From assembly GCA_947179485.1 (NCBI GenBank), contig OX359248.1, positions 31,257,378-31,321,377 on the forward strand: 64,000 nucleotides of DNA. The letters are read 5' to 3'. A program made the translations under genes and the position numbers. Positions 46,301-59,098 of the stretch are shown here, piece after piece. This stretch comes from Allacma fusca (lineage: Eukaryota; Arthropoda; Collembola; Symphypleona; Sminthuridae). The notes beneath the pieces are model-generated. The model saw nothing but the letters and a program-made list of their open reading frames with translations, had not been told where the DNA came from and did no database searches. Numbering within the stretch: position 1 is the first letter of the stretch; the number at the start of each line of letters is the position of its first letter.

Positions 46301-49300
46301 AGTAGCAGGAGCTTGATTCTCTTCACAGTATACGCTCCTGGTCTTCAAGGTATCTTCTGGTTCTTGTGAAGTGGATGCTGTCTATCTGGAAGCAGGAGCT
46401 TCTACAGCAGCTCCAACAGCAATACTCTTTCTCCCAGATCTATCTATCTCACGTTGATATTGTACTTACAGGGATGGGTTATGTAATGCGTAATGTTGAT
46501 GTTCCTTCTGCCTCGGTAAGGATCATATAATGAGATGCTGCTCCCTGTGCCTCGGCTCCTACTGCATATTACTGTTTCCCTTAACTTGCTTCTTATTACA
46601 GTCCACCTGGCTGAGTTCTTTCCTACCGTTAAGACATCTTTTATCATCTGTACCTACTGAATTTTCATTCCTTATGTAGCTGCTATGGGACGAACCAGTA
46701 GTTGTAGGATGCATGCAGACACTACTGCATTTTTTCTTGCATTTTTTACCCCCGTAAAACATTGAACCCTATTCTTATATCCTTGGGTTTCTTATACTAT
46801 TGTACTATTCTTCTTTTGAATGCTCAGTCTTAACTACTGCGGTATCTCGGACTCCACACTTTAATCCTGGATTTCTATGTTGAACATCTTCCTTCAGGTA
46901 TATACAGACAATCAAGTATTTATTTATTGACTTGATGGACTAAGAACGTTGAAATGGTTGTTATTCTTTTCGCCTGTCTTAACTTCACTTCGTTGTTCGG
47001 GACTCAAGCTCAAGGTATAGGGAACTTGTGTTACATTCCAATTTCTCAATCCACTGTGCTTAGGTATTTCTTTATCATTATCAGTATTTTTTTTCGATTC
47101 TTCAGATTAGCTTTTGTTTATACCTGGTTATGCTAGAGACTGGTTTTGTGCGTATATAATTATGTGTATTGTGTATGAAGGTATTTATGTATAGGTACAG
47201 AAATATGGTTGGAGTCGGGTGGAAGATTCATTCAGTCTTACCTGAACGGGTCGAACAATTCTTTATCAATATGTGTTTCAAGTGGCTACCACACAGATTT
47301 ATGCATGGGAGGAGTGAGTATCGAGTAAGTCACAGAGGATGAGAAAGGATGATAGGATATCTATTAATATATGTAGTTTCATAGCCTGGCTCTTAAGTGC
47401 TGTGTGATTACTCAGGTGCATATTTGGGATGGGTTGCAGGCATGTTAATATACGAGCTGCCCTAGTTAGTTACCATGTTCGTGTTCTCTGCACTTACTTT
47501 TCTTTGTTCTCTCCTTAGAGAGAGTTTTCTCATCGGTATTTTCGTATGGATGCATCAAAATGGTTTGTGATAGCGAGAAATCGTTTCATGGAGTTAATAC
47601 TAAACTATGCAAATACTTCTTGCGGGCAAAAAGGACATGTACATAAATATATAGGGGGAATGGATGGGGTAAATATGAGAATAAAACAAGTTTTTGGATA
47701 TGAAAGTGCATGCTTTTAACCCTTTTGGTACAACCTGCAGATAATTAAGTATACAAATGTACTTTTACGTAAATACATATGTAAAAATTACTTTTCATGA
47801 ACTTATGGATAGATAGACGGTATAGAATTTGTTCAATATATCTTATGATAATTTAGAACTTTTGTCAAATTGTAGTTAAAAAAGGATGCTTTACCAAACT
47901 CTTGTGCTTATCATCCTTTCACACTTGATCGAATCCACTTGTAATGTGCGCAGGAATTTTAGATTTTGGTTTTCAAACTCACATCCTATGTGTTCACAGC
48001 TCTTTGGTTGTAGTTTTGTTTAACATTTGTACCAGCTTTTATGTACTACTAGAAGCGTATAAAATACTTTACATATAATTAGATAATTTAAAATTATTTT
48101 AAACGTGGGCATGTACGTTTTTTGCAGATACTAATTCTTCAGTTTAAAATGATGATGATAGTTTCAGTCTGAAGTAAGTAATTACGTATGTATATAATGG
48201 GAAGCTTGGTCTAAATTGTTTATAGTATGTCGTTAAATTTTTGTCAATATTTTTTCTTGAGTAATTTGGGGTTTTGTAGGCAAATTAAATCTGTTCCAGC
48301 TACAAGTAAACAATGAAAAAATTGTTACAAACAATTAATTACTGATTGTTCTGTTAATGGCCATATCAGATCTCATGACACGGTACGGCAAAATCATTTG
48401 GAGGTTTTCATTGCTTTCGTGTATGTATTAATCTGTGAATCTGCGCGACTTTGATGCACGGTTTGGGTTTCCTAACCTGAGGTGCTCGTCAGGCAGTTCA
48501 TATTTGTTTTTGATTTTTTGGATTCATTTCATTTTATGACTTCTGGTTTATGAACACTCATGAACGGTTTTTAGCTTGTAATTCAATTCTTTTGGAATTG
48601 AACATTGAAAACTGAGTAATTTAATGCATTTGGTAGTTAATTTTGTGTATGCATGAGTAACTCCAGTTTCAGTAAATTCAGCCTTTACATTGATAAGACG
48701 TATAAAATTGTTGGGCTTCATGAACGTTGAATGTCATGTATTTAATTTACTCATTCTTTTAGTATAAAAACGTTCGTAAGGTTTGTGTTCATTGAAGCAG
48801 GTAGATTGAATATCCTAGAGTAATCAACCCTGTAGTTATTTTGTAGACTCTAAATTTTCATTTTATACTGATGTCTGTACAAATGTACATATGTATGTAT
48901 CTTCATCGATATTTGTCTTTTGTACATATACATACGTACTAATGTTTGCTATCCTCTTTTTATGGATTCGAAAATGAAGTGGTAACAAATCCCTGAGGAA
49001 AGTATCGGGTTTAGCAGATCATCAAGTTTGTAAACATTCGTGTGCGCCTTTTAATTAGATAACATGGCTGTTATAAACGGATCTATAGGCAGTCATTCTA
49101 GCATGAAGGTGGTCAATTTTATGGCTGGAGCATCACCAAGGTTGTATCTAGGGGCAATTTCTGGGGTTACGTTCTTATACAGTAGTAATGTATAAAAATT
49201 ATATGAACGGCGTCGTCTGCACTGAAATTTAATGCTCATTATCGTATTGAAAATAATAATCATTGTTGTATTTGAATTGAAAACGTTTAAGCCTTCCAAG

Positions 49301-51630
49301 AAATCTATTGCTTGGTTGTGAGTTGTTGAGGTGGAAGTGCAAATTGCAGCTGCTGATGTTGTTGCATTTCGTAGAAGCTCAGTAAATGTGCAAGAGAGGA
49401 CGAGAAAGGGTTGTAGTTGTTCTTCTCTGAATACTCTCGAAGGCATTCAAGCATAAGCTTACATTCAGGAGTTACTGGAGTTCTGATAACATATTTTTTC
49501 TTTATAATTTAACATGAGTACTTCTGAAATTCTCAGTTGTCATAATTACAATAGATGCAGATCAATCAGAAGTCACTCGGAGTTATTTGGAACTTGGAGC
49601 TCATATGTAAATGCAATGGGATATCTACTCTGTAATAATTATTGCGTATATGTAAATATGCACACATATAGATATACATACTTCTCTGTTTTTTTCTGCT
49701 GTCCTGGCAAATAACTATTGCATTAATTTTTAACCAGAGTTTGTGCTTTAGAGGTCAACATCTTTTCAGACAGTACAGTCTCTGACAGATTTTTTGTGAC
49801 TACTGTGATTTGGTTATTGTCACAAGTCACATTAGTCAGTATTCAGTGGATATTGAATGTGTATGTGTAGTATACTCCTAGCTAAGTTCATAATTACACA
49901 ATTGTTTATATGCACACGTACGTTCCTTCGATTCCCTGTGCTATCAGGACAAATCCACGTAATGATAATTGGTATAAATACGATAATTGCAACCGCATGC
50001 ACAAGCATGGTACAATTACTGTATCTACTGATATGTCTTGATGGTTACTGTATTACCAGGTTCAGCACACAGTGTCAGTAGAAATAAAGTCACATTTTCC
50101 CATAAAACTTGCTATATGTACATACATTCGGTATTTAACTTGTCATGAGAGATCAAAGTACAGCTTTATTTTTGCCTTTTATTTTGTTATTTTTGTTTCG
50201 TGGCTAAAAAATGATTATGGTTAAAGTGCACTTTCACACATGTATTATTACGCTGTGTGAATGGTATCTACATCTAAGCTTGGTTTAAAGGTTGTGAGAA
50301 TGCTGTTGTTTACAAGTATATTTTTTTTATGTAATTGTATACACGCACTCTTGACGTCCATTTGACTTGATTCTCAACGGTCAGACTGACTGAATGTCTT
50401 CTTCCTCTCTGTATAGTGTGTATGATGGGGTGGTTGACCGCTCGTGGCAGTGTGGTGTTGTGTAGTTGTAAGTTGGCAGACCGACTGACAATAGATTGAA
50501 GATCAAATTGCAAAATCTTTATGGCACAGCGCTGGCCGCTGGCTGAGGAGGCTGTTCAGTTTACATTTTACACCTCCATATAATATCGTATGTTCGATTA
50601 AGCCTTGTTACTTTTAATTAATGGTTGGTTAGATCTACACTGGCTAATTCAATATAGTGTTAAAGGGTGGTGTAAGTATTGGAATTTTGGTTCTCAAATT
50701 ATGGATGTAGATATGTATGTGTCGGGATTTTTTCGTGGTGATGAAGTAGGTTTTAACCCTACTGCTCCCAACCTATGTCCAGCCTGTCCAAAATGGAAAA
50801 ATTTGAGGAATACTATTATTTTTTTAAACTCCAGTTAAACCTACAGATTTGAAAAAAAATGTTTTCGTTTCCGGAAGTGTTTTCTGCTGTTTTAAAAATT
50901 TTCAACATTCCAGGTTCATAAACAAAGCCGCAATAAAATTATAAAAAATTAAAATCCTTATATTTCCGCCATTTTCAATGCTAGATAAGCGGTCCATGCA
51001 ATTGCATAGGGGCCATCAAAATATTTCTACGAAATGAAAAGGCAATTTCTATTATTTTGAAGCCACTGGGAAGGCTCAAAGTGGTACACATGTGTAGCAG
51101 GGATACCAAAGATTGTCCCTATCACCTTTGCAGGTCACATAGGTCAACTTGAGGTCACGATAAAAACGAGTGGAATTCTCCCAAATAAAAGCCATCTGAG
51201 AGTTTCAGTTTTATTTATAGGAGGCACTGGTGGTAATTGTGTCCTATTGACAATTATTAAGGGGCACCACGCTATAAAATGACGATTTTGACGTTGACCT
51301 CATCATACTCTTTTTTTTTCTCTACAGGTCACAATACACTTCTTGTACCTTGTTTAGGTTTCCACTACAATTAGTTTTGGCAAAACTCGGTATTTGTTTC
51401 CGATTTTTTTTTCATGTAGTGTTTGACCTCCTGATAACCTAGTTGACATCCAGGATCACGGTCTTGAATGAGGATATGTTTGGAGGGGAAAGCAGACATT
51501 ATTCGTCAGTTACACTGTCTAACCTTATTTGACCCAAGTTGACCTGTAAAGGTCGCGTCAGTCATTAGCAAAAAAGTGGCCCAATCTAACCATTTTTAGG
51601 TTGAATACAGCGGGGTTATCAAAACGTTTC

Positions 51631-51638
51631 GTCCAGAC
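51631..51638. repeat. Left target-site duplication of the hAT element
   Basis: GTCCAGAC is identical to the copy at 52616-52623. The two exact copies suggest a fairly recent insertion. Confidence 0.9.
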
Positions 51639-52615
51639 CAGTGCTCGGCATGGGTACGAAAAATCGGTACCCGTACCCGTATCCGTACCCGAAGTGCGGG
51701 TATTGTAATATCTGGTATCTATACCCGTACCCATACCCAAGTATCCGGGTACAAATTTTTCATACCCGTACCCGCAATGTAATCTCAAACTATGTACCTG
51801 TACCCGCATTGTACCCGTACCCGAAAAATACTCGAAAATTGTACCCATACGCGTGTATCTCAGTGTCGTACCCGTAATCGTACTCGGGTACTTTATATCC
51901 AGATTTCTCTAAATGTAGTATATAGTATGTTATGTATAATAATGTATGACAACTTATTGTTAGTGTGTAATTTTGACTAGCTAGGGCGGTATTTGATTTT
52001 GTATATTTTCATTGAAGATTAGAAACACTAGAAGCGTTTTTGATTAGAAATAAAATTAACTTGCATACTTGCAGATTTAACAAAATATTACCAAGCGTAC
52101 AAATGTTTGCTGAATCCTATTCTCCTCTTCTATTTTGTTATTATTCCTCGTTTGTGTTTATTCATTTATACATCCTAAAACCTGTTTGCCTAAACACATA
52201 TATTTTAGCTACAGTCTAACATACATTTACTGTATGTTTTAAGGTTAAAATAGTATTAACACTAAGCTATAAGTATTCAGAAACACCAAAAATAAGGCCA
52301 GAAGTTTCCAACGTACGGGCATTATAGTATAAAATGCATTAAAATGTCTCATTTCTCAGTGTATCCAAATACTCGGGTACAATAGTCGTGGGTACGATAG
52401 TAAATGACCCCATTATACCCGTACCCGGTGGGTATATGCCCATTTTGAAATCCGTGTACCCGTACCCATACCCGTATCCATACCTGAAATTTTTATTTAC
52501 CAAAGTGTACCCGGGTAGTACCCAAAATTGATCGGGTACACAAAATTGGTATCCGGGTAGTACCCATACCCGTACCCGTTTACCCGAGTATTACCCATAC
52601 CCGTGCTGAGCACTG
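51639..52615. mobile_element. Non-autonomous hAT-type DNA transposon (MITE-like), 977 bp, complete
   Basis: It is bounded by terminal inverted repeats: the left end CAGTGCTCGGCATGGGTA matches the complement of the right end at 16 of 18 positions. It is flanked by identical 8-bp target duplications, GTCCAGAC at 51631-51638 and 52616-52623. CAGTG termini with an 8-bp duplication are diagnostic of the hAT superfamily. There is no transposase ORF, so any movement would need a transposase from elsewhere. Both ends carry long subterminal runs of TACCCG and variants (51652-51895 and 52366-52610), about 19 exact copies on the plus strand, around an AT-rich core of about 470 bp. Such runs may be transposase-binding sites. 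Confidence 0.9.
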
Positions 52616-52623
52616 GTCCAGAC
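52616..52623. repeat. Right target-site duplication of the hAT element
   Basis: GTCCAGAC, directly abutting the terminal CACTG of the element. Confidence 0.9.
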
Positions 52624-55600
52624 GATCTACTAACTGACCTCAGGTCAACCTAGTTGACCTGATGGTTGACCTATTGGGTTACACGGGGAATTTGTGGAAG
52701 GGTGTTTCAGTTTTCAAAGCAGCCTGGAGGAAATTGGGTTACTGCATGTGACAACTCCTTTGTAACTTTGTTGATGGACCCTTGCATGGAAAATTCCATT
52801 GGACAGGCTGTCCATACCTTGGGAATATATGTAACCAATTTAGGTTGGGAGGCAACGGGTTAATGAAGTATACAGATGGCCAGACAGAGATCACGTGGGG
52901 GCATATTTCGGACCAGGGATTTTTGTGGTTATTCAGCTTTCGCTAATGAGGTACAAAAACTCAAGGGGGTATTAGTAGGATATTATTATTATTATTACAG
53001 GTAGAATTGGTGTGATGCTTGCGGCGGTGAAAAAAAAAGTGATTGCGTGCCACTTAATGTATACCCTTTTGTTGCAGGGGATGTGATCATTTGATATATT
53101 TGGAAATGCATTGTGTATGATGCATCGAATGGCCATGGCCTTGGGGTAATTTTATAATAAATGCACAGAGACTAAGTTCCTAGCGCATTAATTATATGAT
53201 TCTGTGAGATTTGCATACTCGCCTACCTATCAACAATTTATGAATCAGGTTCTTATTAAATTACTACATAAAGTGGAGGAATTCATAATTCATGCAACTC
53301 TCTCACCCTCTCCATTCTCATGCACGCACATTTGCACTTACAAAAACGATATTGTCTTCTCGAGTGTTATTTTAAATCGCGACTGGGTTTTTTTTACTAT
53401 CCTTTAGAATAGATGGTGCAGCTCTTTCTTTTACACCTGTATCAATCTGTGTTCACACAGCCAGAATCCAATGTTCATTTAATGGTGCCATAGGCTGATA
53501 CTCTTCTTTTTTTTTAATTTGCTACATAACGTGCACGCTTCAGAATGAATGCTGTGTCACTTTGCCAATCACTAGAGGAAGTGCAGGTGTTCAGTTTGAA
53601 TCAGTGTTCATTATAAATTTATAAGTCATCTATACTTATATGAAGGAGCTTTCAAGTTACATACTTATTTTCATTCATTCACTGGGAATGTGGGAATATC
53701 CTGATGCTTAACTCTTTTGCAGCAAACTCGGTTTTTAAGGCATTCAGAAGAAGCAGAACCAGTCTATGGTGCAGTCGGAATATTCTGAGAGCATAGTAGC
53801 ATTGTAGTTTGTAGTAGCACAGATAAAATATTAAACTCACCTAGAATTGCTGTAACATTGTAACTATGCGTATTACAATACCTTGGCTCACACATAATTG
53901 TTGTACATTTTGATGTCTAAGATTTTTGCTATCTAATCATTGCTACAGTTCTGCATAGTTCATTAGTTGAATTGAACTCTCTTGTTATATTTATTTTCAG
54001 TAGACTTTCTAAAACCTGTTGCACTGTTGTGAACAGATAATTTGTGAGCTGTTTCGGTCTCATGCGTGACTCATGACTCATCACTTCCTCGCAACTGATA
54101 AAAGGATTAGATGGTTTTATTTCCTTGGTATTGGACAGGGCAGGAGACGGGACATGACATTAGCAGCACTTACGTACAGTACTCCCCTGATTTGCTATAA
54201 ATGATGTAGTCATTCCTAGTTCCAAGGAAGGTTTTTCCTTTTGCCCTTTATACTGTTGATTCGATCCACTCGTCAGTTTGTCACTGTGATACTTCGTGCG
54301 AAAATCTGAAATTCAGTCTTGCACATGACAAAATTAAATTCTGAATTGCAAATGACAAATAAGTACATGTCCAGAAACAACAAACAGAGTATAATTATTG
54401 TCAATATACTAGTTGTGAAATATTGCTATTAAAGTTATATTTTATACACCAGCATGTGTACCGTTTATGAATTCACGTGACGTGTTGATCATGTTTTGTG
54501 AAAAAAATAGGTATCGATGGATAATATTTACAGTATATAAATATTTGGAACTTAATCAACAGCTTTAATTGGCCAAGCATGTACGTATGTGTATTTAGCG
54601 GATGTAAAGGATTGCGTCAGAAGGATATTTTTTGGGCTGTCGTTTTGTGTCGTATAAATATGTTTGTGTGTTATTCTTTTGGGAAATGTCCATAAGTGTG
54701 GTGCCAGTGGTTTATGTAAAAGGATGGAGTATTTGTTGGTTTGTTATGCAAGTTTAAATATTAAGGAGTGGTGTGACATCCTTGACATGAGGAAAACATT
54801 GGCAGCGGCATAAAATTGAGAAACTCAAGGGTCATTCGAGGAAATCCTACGAGTTTGTGTTTCCCAGGGAAGGTTCTTATGTACATGACTATGAGTAGCT
54901 GGACGGCACTTAGCAGTTCAATCCGCATGAGTATGAAGGCATCGGCCCGGTCCATGATTACATGACTTAATCTATTAGAAAGTTCGGTAAACATGTGAGG
55001 AGGGTATTTAAATATAGAACCGGAAAATACTAGACATTGATGAAGGAATTTAACCAAAGATGGGCTGAACCTTTAAACTAATAATAATAAGAGAAGAGCT
55101 CTTTGAGAAAAGAAAACAATGTCAAGATTTTTCCAATCTGTCTTCGTGCTCTTCGTCCCCTTGTTCATGTGCGGATGCTTGAGAGTCTGGGTGGCTTTGA
55201 CTTGACTTCAAGCCGTGTGTTTATCTGGCGGATGATTATCAGTCGTCTTATATCTATTCTCTGGATGAATGATTCTGGTGATGATGAGGAAGATGAGGAT
55301 GATGACCATCCGTTTTCATATGAAGAACAAAACTCTCTCTCTACGTATTTAAGGGCTTTCAAGTGCACACTGTATCCATATATAATTATATACGTATGAG
55401 TTTCTTGCCTGAATATCTATGTATAAGGTAACCTTAGTATTATTTATTCTTCCAGTCCTGAAAAATGAATTGACGGGTGACGCAGCGAAAAAATCCACTT
55501 CACTTCGATAACTCATGTTGGATGGTAAACAAAACGATCAATCCTTTAGCGGTTAATTATGGGTTGAAATTATTTTTAAGTCTAGTAATTTTCCTTCGGT

Positions 55601-57074
55601 GAGCTCTGTTTATTTGATGATAATTCGGGTTTGGAGGCAAGCATGCAATATCTGCCACGAGAAAGGTTATTTTAATGACGACATCCATGTATGATCATGT
55701 GCATTTTTTCAAAGAATTTTTTTTAATTGATTCAATGAGTTTGACTGACTCCGCTTCAAGTTTTTTTTTTTTGGTGTATGGGATGTGTACAGATATGTAT
55801 ACTTCCATCTCGGCTGACTCAAATGGGAATCATGTTGGTTGCAACTGTAAAGTAACTACACATTATCATAACAATCGACTCTATTAATAGTACACTGAAT
55901 TATTAATGCGGAGGGTTTAGTTGGCCTGCATGATCCTACAAATCATGCAAAAGAATGCATGTAGTTAGGATAGGATATTTCGTTCAATATTTTCCAATAT
56001 TTCTTTATTCCTTACCATCGGGTGGAACGTTTTTAATTGACTTTAATGGTATAATTTTCAAAGGTTCAGCAATTAAAAACAAAGCGCGACTGTCATACAG
56101 TATAGGTTGTGTAGGATACCCTGTCTTCAACATCTATGTATAGGCAAGAAATGCAAGAGTAGAACAGTTGGCTTGTATTATCAGTTCCGTCTACACTCCC
56201 TTGACTCTATTTACTTGGTATACTACTTTGTTCACTTCTGATTTTAAAATTGTCTTTTGTGTGATAGGAAGCAACTAGTACTGGCAGCATGGAAGCTATT
56301 ATTTTGTACATTTCGCTTCAACGCACTCCATATGCATGTAAGCTAAGCACATAATGAAAACACTGGCTAAATGCTGTTACAGAGTTACTCTTATACTGCT
56401 ATGTTGAAGAGTCATAATACTGTTACGCTTCGTAAGGCTTGTGTAAAAATATTTCTGCTTGTTTGAGAAGTTACATTATATACGTAAGGCTACGGGCTAC
56501 AGTTCGTACTGGTCGTAGGACTCAGTAGTGCAGGGATGATAATGAGGCTAAAGTAACACATCCATATGTTCATCTCCTCGCATTCACCTTTAAATTCTCC
56601 ATCTATGTACTATGTTTTTACCCATCAGATTTTAAATGTGATTTTTTACCCACTCGTGTCACAGTTAGCCCAAAAATCCATATGAATGACGTCGAGCAAG
56701 AAGACATCCTTTTTTCCCATCTCTGTCGTATACAAACAAACATGAAGGGAATTTACGTTTTTTCTATACAAATACCAGTTTTTCATTGAGACTTCAACTT
56801 TTTTGGGCTCAGTAACGATACTTACCTTGCATGCGGGAAAAAAGGGAGGTTCTTCAGCATATTATGTATCTCTTCATGCACATATTTTTGGTGAGATATG
56901 GTAGTAAAGAGTAAAGGAGGATATTTTACACTTAAAAGGAAATGATTTTTATTTTTATACCCAGGGAAAATTTTAAATCTGGTTGAAACGTTATGGTCCA
57001 TGTATATGTGGCACTTTTGAACAGTGTGAGAGATAGGGCTAAGCTGTGCTACAACAACTTTTCCTTGTTAAAGG

Positions 57075-57083
57075 CTCTCTCTG

Positions 57084-57119
<36 letters not shown>
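57075..57119. repeat. CT microsatellite
   Basis: (CT)n with TGT interruptions on its left side, in the possible innexin leader intron. Confidence 0.9.
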
Positions 57120-57122
<3 letters not shown>

Positions 57123-57444
57123 CTGTCTTAGAGGGGGTGGATTTGGATGGAATATTTTCTTACTACAAGTATGAATCATTGGGTTCCTTCTTCCCGAAGT
57201 ATAAAGTTGAAGTGATGTAGGCAGGTCTTATTCTTCTTCTCTTCTTGGTAATGCTTGGGTCCTCCAGACTGGACTATACACAGGCTTTAGCTCTGGTCCT
57301 GAGTATTGGATAAGATCGTAATCTCAAAGGGCAAATTCCACTTTATATCCATTAGGCATAGCACAGTTTGTTTAATTATGGTATATATATTATATTGAAG
57401 GTATGCATGCCTACCTTTTTTGTATTACCTGTTCCACAGGTAAT

Positions 57445-57502
57445 ACATATATATATATACATATATATATATCATACATATATATATATATATATATATA
57501 TA
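57445..57502. repeat. AT microsatellite
   Basis: Alternating (AT)n interrupted by short CATACAT words, self-complementary throughout. Confidence 0.9.
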
Positions 57503-58100
57503 AGTAAGTATCTATCTTTTTTTTCCAGGCTGGTTTGTAGCAGTAGACGTGTTAAGACTTAGGGGTCCACTGGTAGGTACACATACCTTTTACGAGAAAA
57601 GTTCGTGTGAGTCAGGGTCGTGAAAGGGCCTTTTCTCAATCTTGACATTGTACTTACTATTACCCTGATGCTGGGAGTGGGGAAGGGCCTTCTTCGGCAG
57701 TATTCATATTCATTCTTGAGTCATCAAAGTTAGTATGCATTGTCATATACAGTAATTGTTACATGCATTGTCATGAGGTACCGCTCAGGTTCGTACTGTT
57801 GAGAATGTACATATGTATATGTAGTTGAAAGGACCGTGGATTTGTTGTATGCCTTAGAAATTTTATAGAGAGATGTTGTTTGAATCTGGGTATTAAGTGG
57901 AGGTCAAGCTGAGCGTATATATCATAGGAAAGTCAGTGGTTACTAGTAAACACGTGTGTCTGGGTGGATGAAAATTTTTGACTGTATATATGAATCCAGG
58001 CTGAGTAATGAGTACGTACACGTATGTATATACTACTGGGAACCGAGTATCTGAAAGCATTGAAATAATTTTGAGTTGGGTAAATGTAGTACTCCCTTCT

Positions 58101-58121
58101 ATCTCTCTCTCTCTCTCTCTG
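58101..58121. repeat. CT microsatellite
   Basis: Short (CT)n of about 20 bp, 175 bp before the candidate leader exon. Confidence 0.85.
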
Positions 58122-58295
58122 TTTATACGGGATATCGTGGTTAGTGTACGAAAGAGTTGTTAATATGCTGGTTATTTGGTATGTAGTACCCCAAGTCTGT
58201 GGCTGGGTACATATGCGGATGACTATATTTTGATAAGAAGTTAGCAAGTTAATGTTAAATGTACATAATATAAAATGGTTATCATTTTGTTGCAG

Positions 58296-58347
58296 GGGGG
58301 ACGATTGGGTCTGAAAAAGCTCTCAAAGAGATCTGGCAACACCAAAG
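58296..58347 (+). other. Candidate small exon upstream of innexin (5' leader, or end of another gene)
   Basis: It has a strong acceptor TTTTGTTGCAG at 58295 and donor CCAAAG|GTAGGC. It contains no ATG. Two reading frames are open through this exon and the next (ending at stops near 58607), so coding potential cannot be judged from openness; neither predicted peptide was recognised. A non-coding leader exon of the innexin transcript is the simplest reading. Confidence 0.45.
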
Positions 58348-58504
58348 GTAGGCTTGGTTTCGTGACGATAGAGGGAAAGGGGCATCATCCCCATTTATTT
58401 CTTGTTATGGAACTTTGTTACCCCTGAAACTCTCTGACAGTAAGATCTGGTATGTCCTGTTGTATAGCTTCGTGATAAACATATTTCCTTTTCTTTTGGT
58501 TTAG

Positions 58505-58842
58505 GTGCATTCAGCAACATTCGGCTGGTCTTGCGACGGACGTCCAGGTATACTCTCTTAAGCGCTGCTCAGCGTCGGCTGTGTGGAAGAATTGTTGAGA
58601 ACTGAAAAGCAGTAATTCTGGTGGCCTGGAGAACAGAACTGCTAGGCCCTTGTTCACATTTTGAGTGGAAGTTCTGTGTGCAATAAATTCAAAACCTTGA
58701 AATTTAATTTATTTCAAAAAAAAAATTAAATATAGAAAAGTTTGGGGAAACTTTTACTCGTCTTAATCGACAAGTTTGAATTAATTTTGTGTGTTGACTA
58801 TTGTGTAAATCGGCGCGGAGTCGTCGCTAAACAACTGCCAAA
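58505..58842 (+). other. Probable 5' UTR of the innexin gene, or 3' UTR of an upstream gene
   Basis: It starts after a strong acceptor (TTTCCTTTTCTTTTGGTTTAG) and has no ATG before the innexin start at 58843, so it can be continuous with the first coding exon. An AATAAA at 58682-58687 would instead suit the end of a separate upstream transcript. A CG-rich patch (TCGGCGCGGAGTCGTCGC) just before the start codon could alternatively mark a local promoter. Confidence 0.45.
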
Positions 58843-59098
58843 ATGTTTGATGTATTCGGATCAGTTAAGTCCCTGTTAAAATTAGACAGTGTTTGTATCG
58901 ATAATAATGTATTTCGGTTACATTATAAAGCCACCGTAATTATCCTTGTGGCATTTTCGCTGCTGGTAACGTCCCGACAGTATATTGGAGATCCTATTGA
59001 TTGTATTGTGGACTCATCAATTGGAGGAGATATTATGGATACCTACTGTTGGATCCATTCAACGTACACCGTTCCAGACAAACTGGGCGCAGAAGTCG
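58843..59098 (+). CDS. Inx2: Inx2 coding exon 1
   Basis: It encodes the N-terminal helix, membrane segment 1 and most of extracellular loop 1, including both loop cysteines (DPIDCIVD and DTYCWIHS). The donor is GTCG|GTAAGT, leaving phase 1. Confidence 0.95.

Larger units (their letters stand above)
51100..52680. repeat. AGGTCA/TGACCT-rich sequence, split by a transposon
   Basis: Eleven exact AGGTCA or TGACCT hexamers occur in about 600 bp once the inserted element is removed. They lie near 51132, 51141, 51152, 51295, 51326, 51424, 51540, 52635, 52642, 52655 and 52667. About 0.3 to 0.5 would be expected by chance. It could be an old interspersed or tandem repeat built on a TTGACCT word, or a regulatory cluster for nuclear receptors. 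No coding sequence was recognised. Confidence 0.55.
43365..58295. other. About 15 kb without a recognised coding exon; possible leader intron of the innexin gene
   Basis: I scanned both strands for exons with recognisable protein sequence and saw none. The plus strand is T/G-rich, as is common for introns of plus-strand genes. It contains a hAT-type element at 51639-52615, the half-site-rich sequence around it, CT tracts and an AT tract at 57445-57502. A strong acceptor at about 43630 (TTTAATTTCAG) is followed by a short upstream-type ORF that soon stops. Confidence 0.5.

Noticed and set aside
51558..51877. Open frames with Tyr-Pro or Gly-Thr repeats on both strands
   Set aside because: These are translations of the TACCCG runs of the hAT element and have no start or stop logic of a gene.
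51652..52610. Telomere-like or subtelomeric repeat
   Set aside because: TACCCG is not the arthropod TTAGG telomere repeat, and both runs lie inside one element with clear hAT boundaries.
55103..55399. 98-codon frame with an acidic Asp/Glu stretch
   Set aside because: The acidic run comes from a GAT/GAG trinucleotide tract; no homology and no convincing exon borders.
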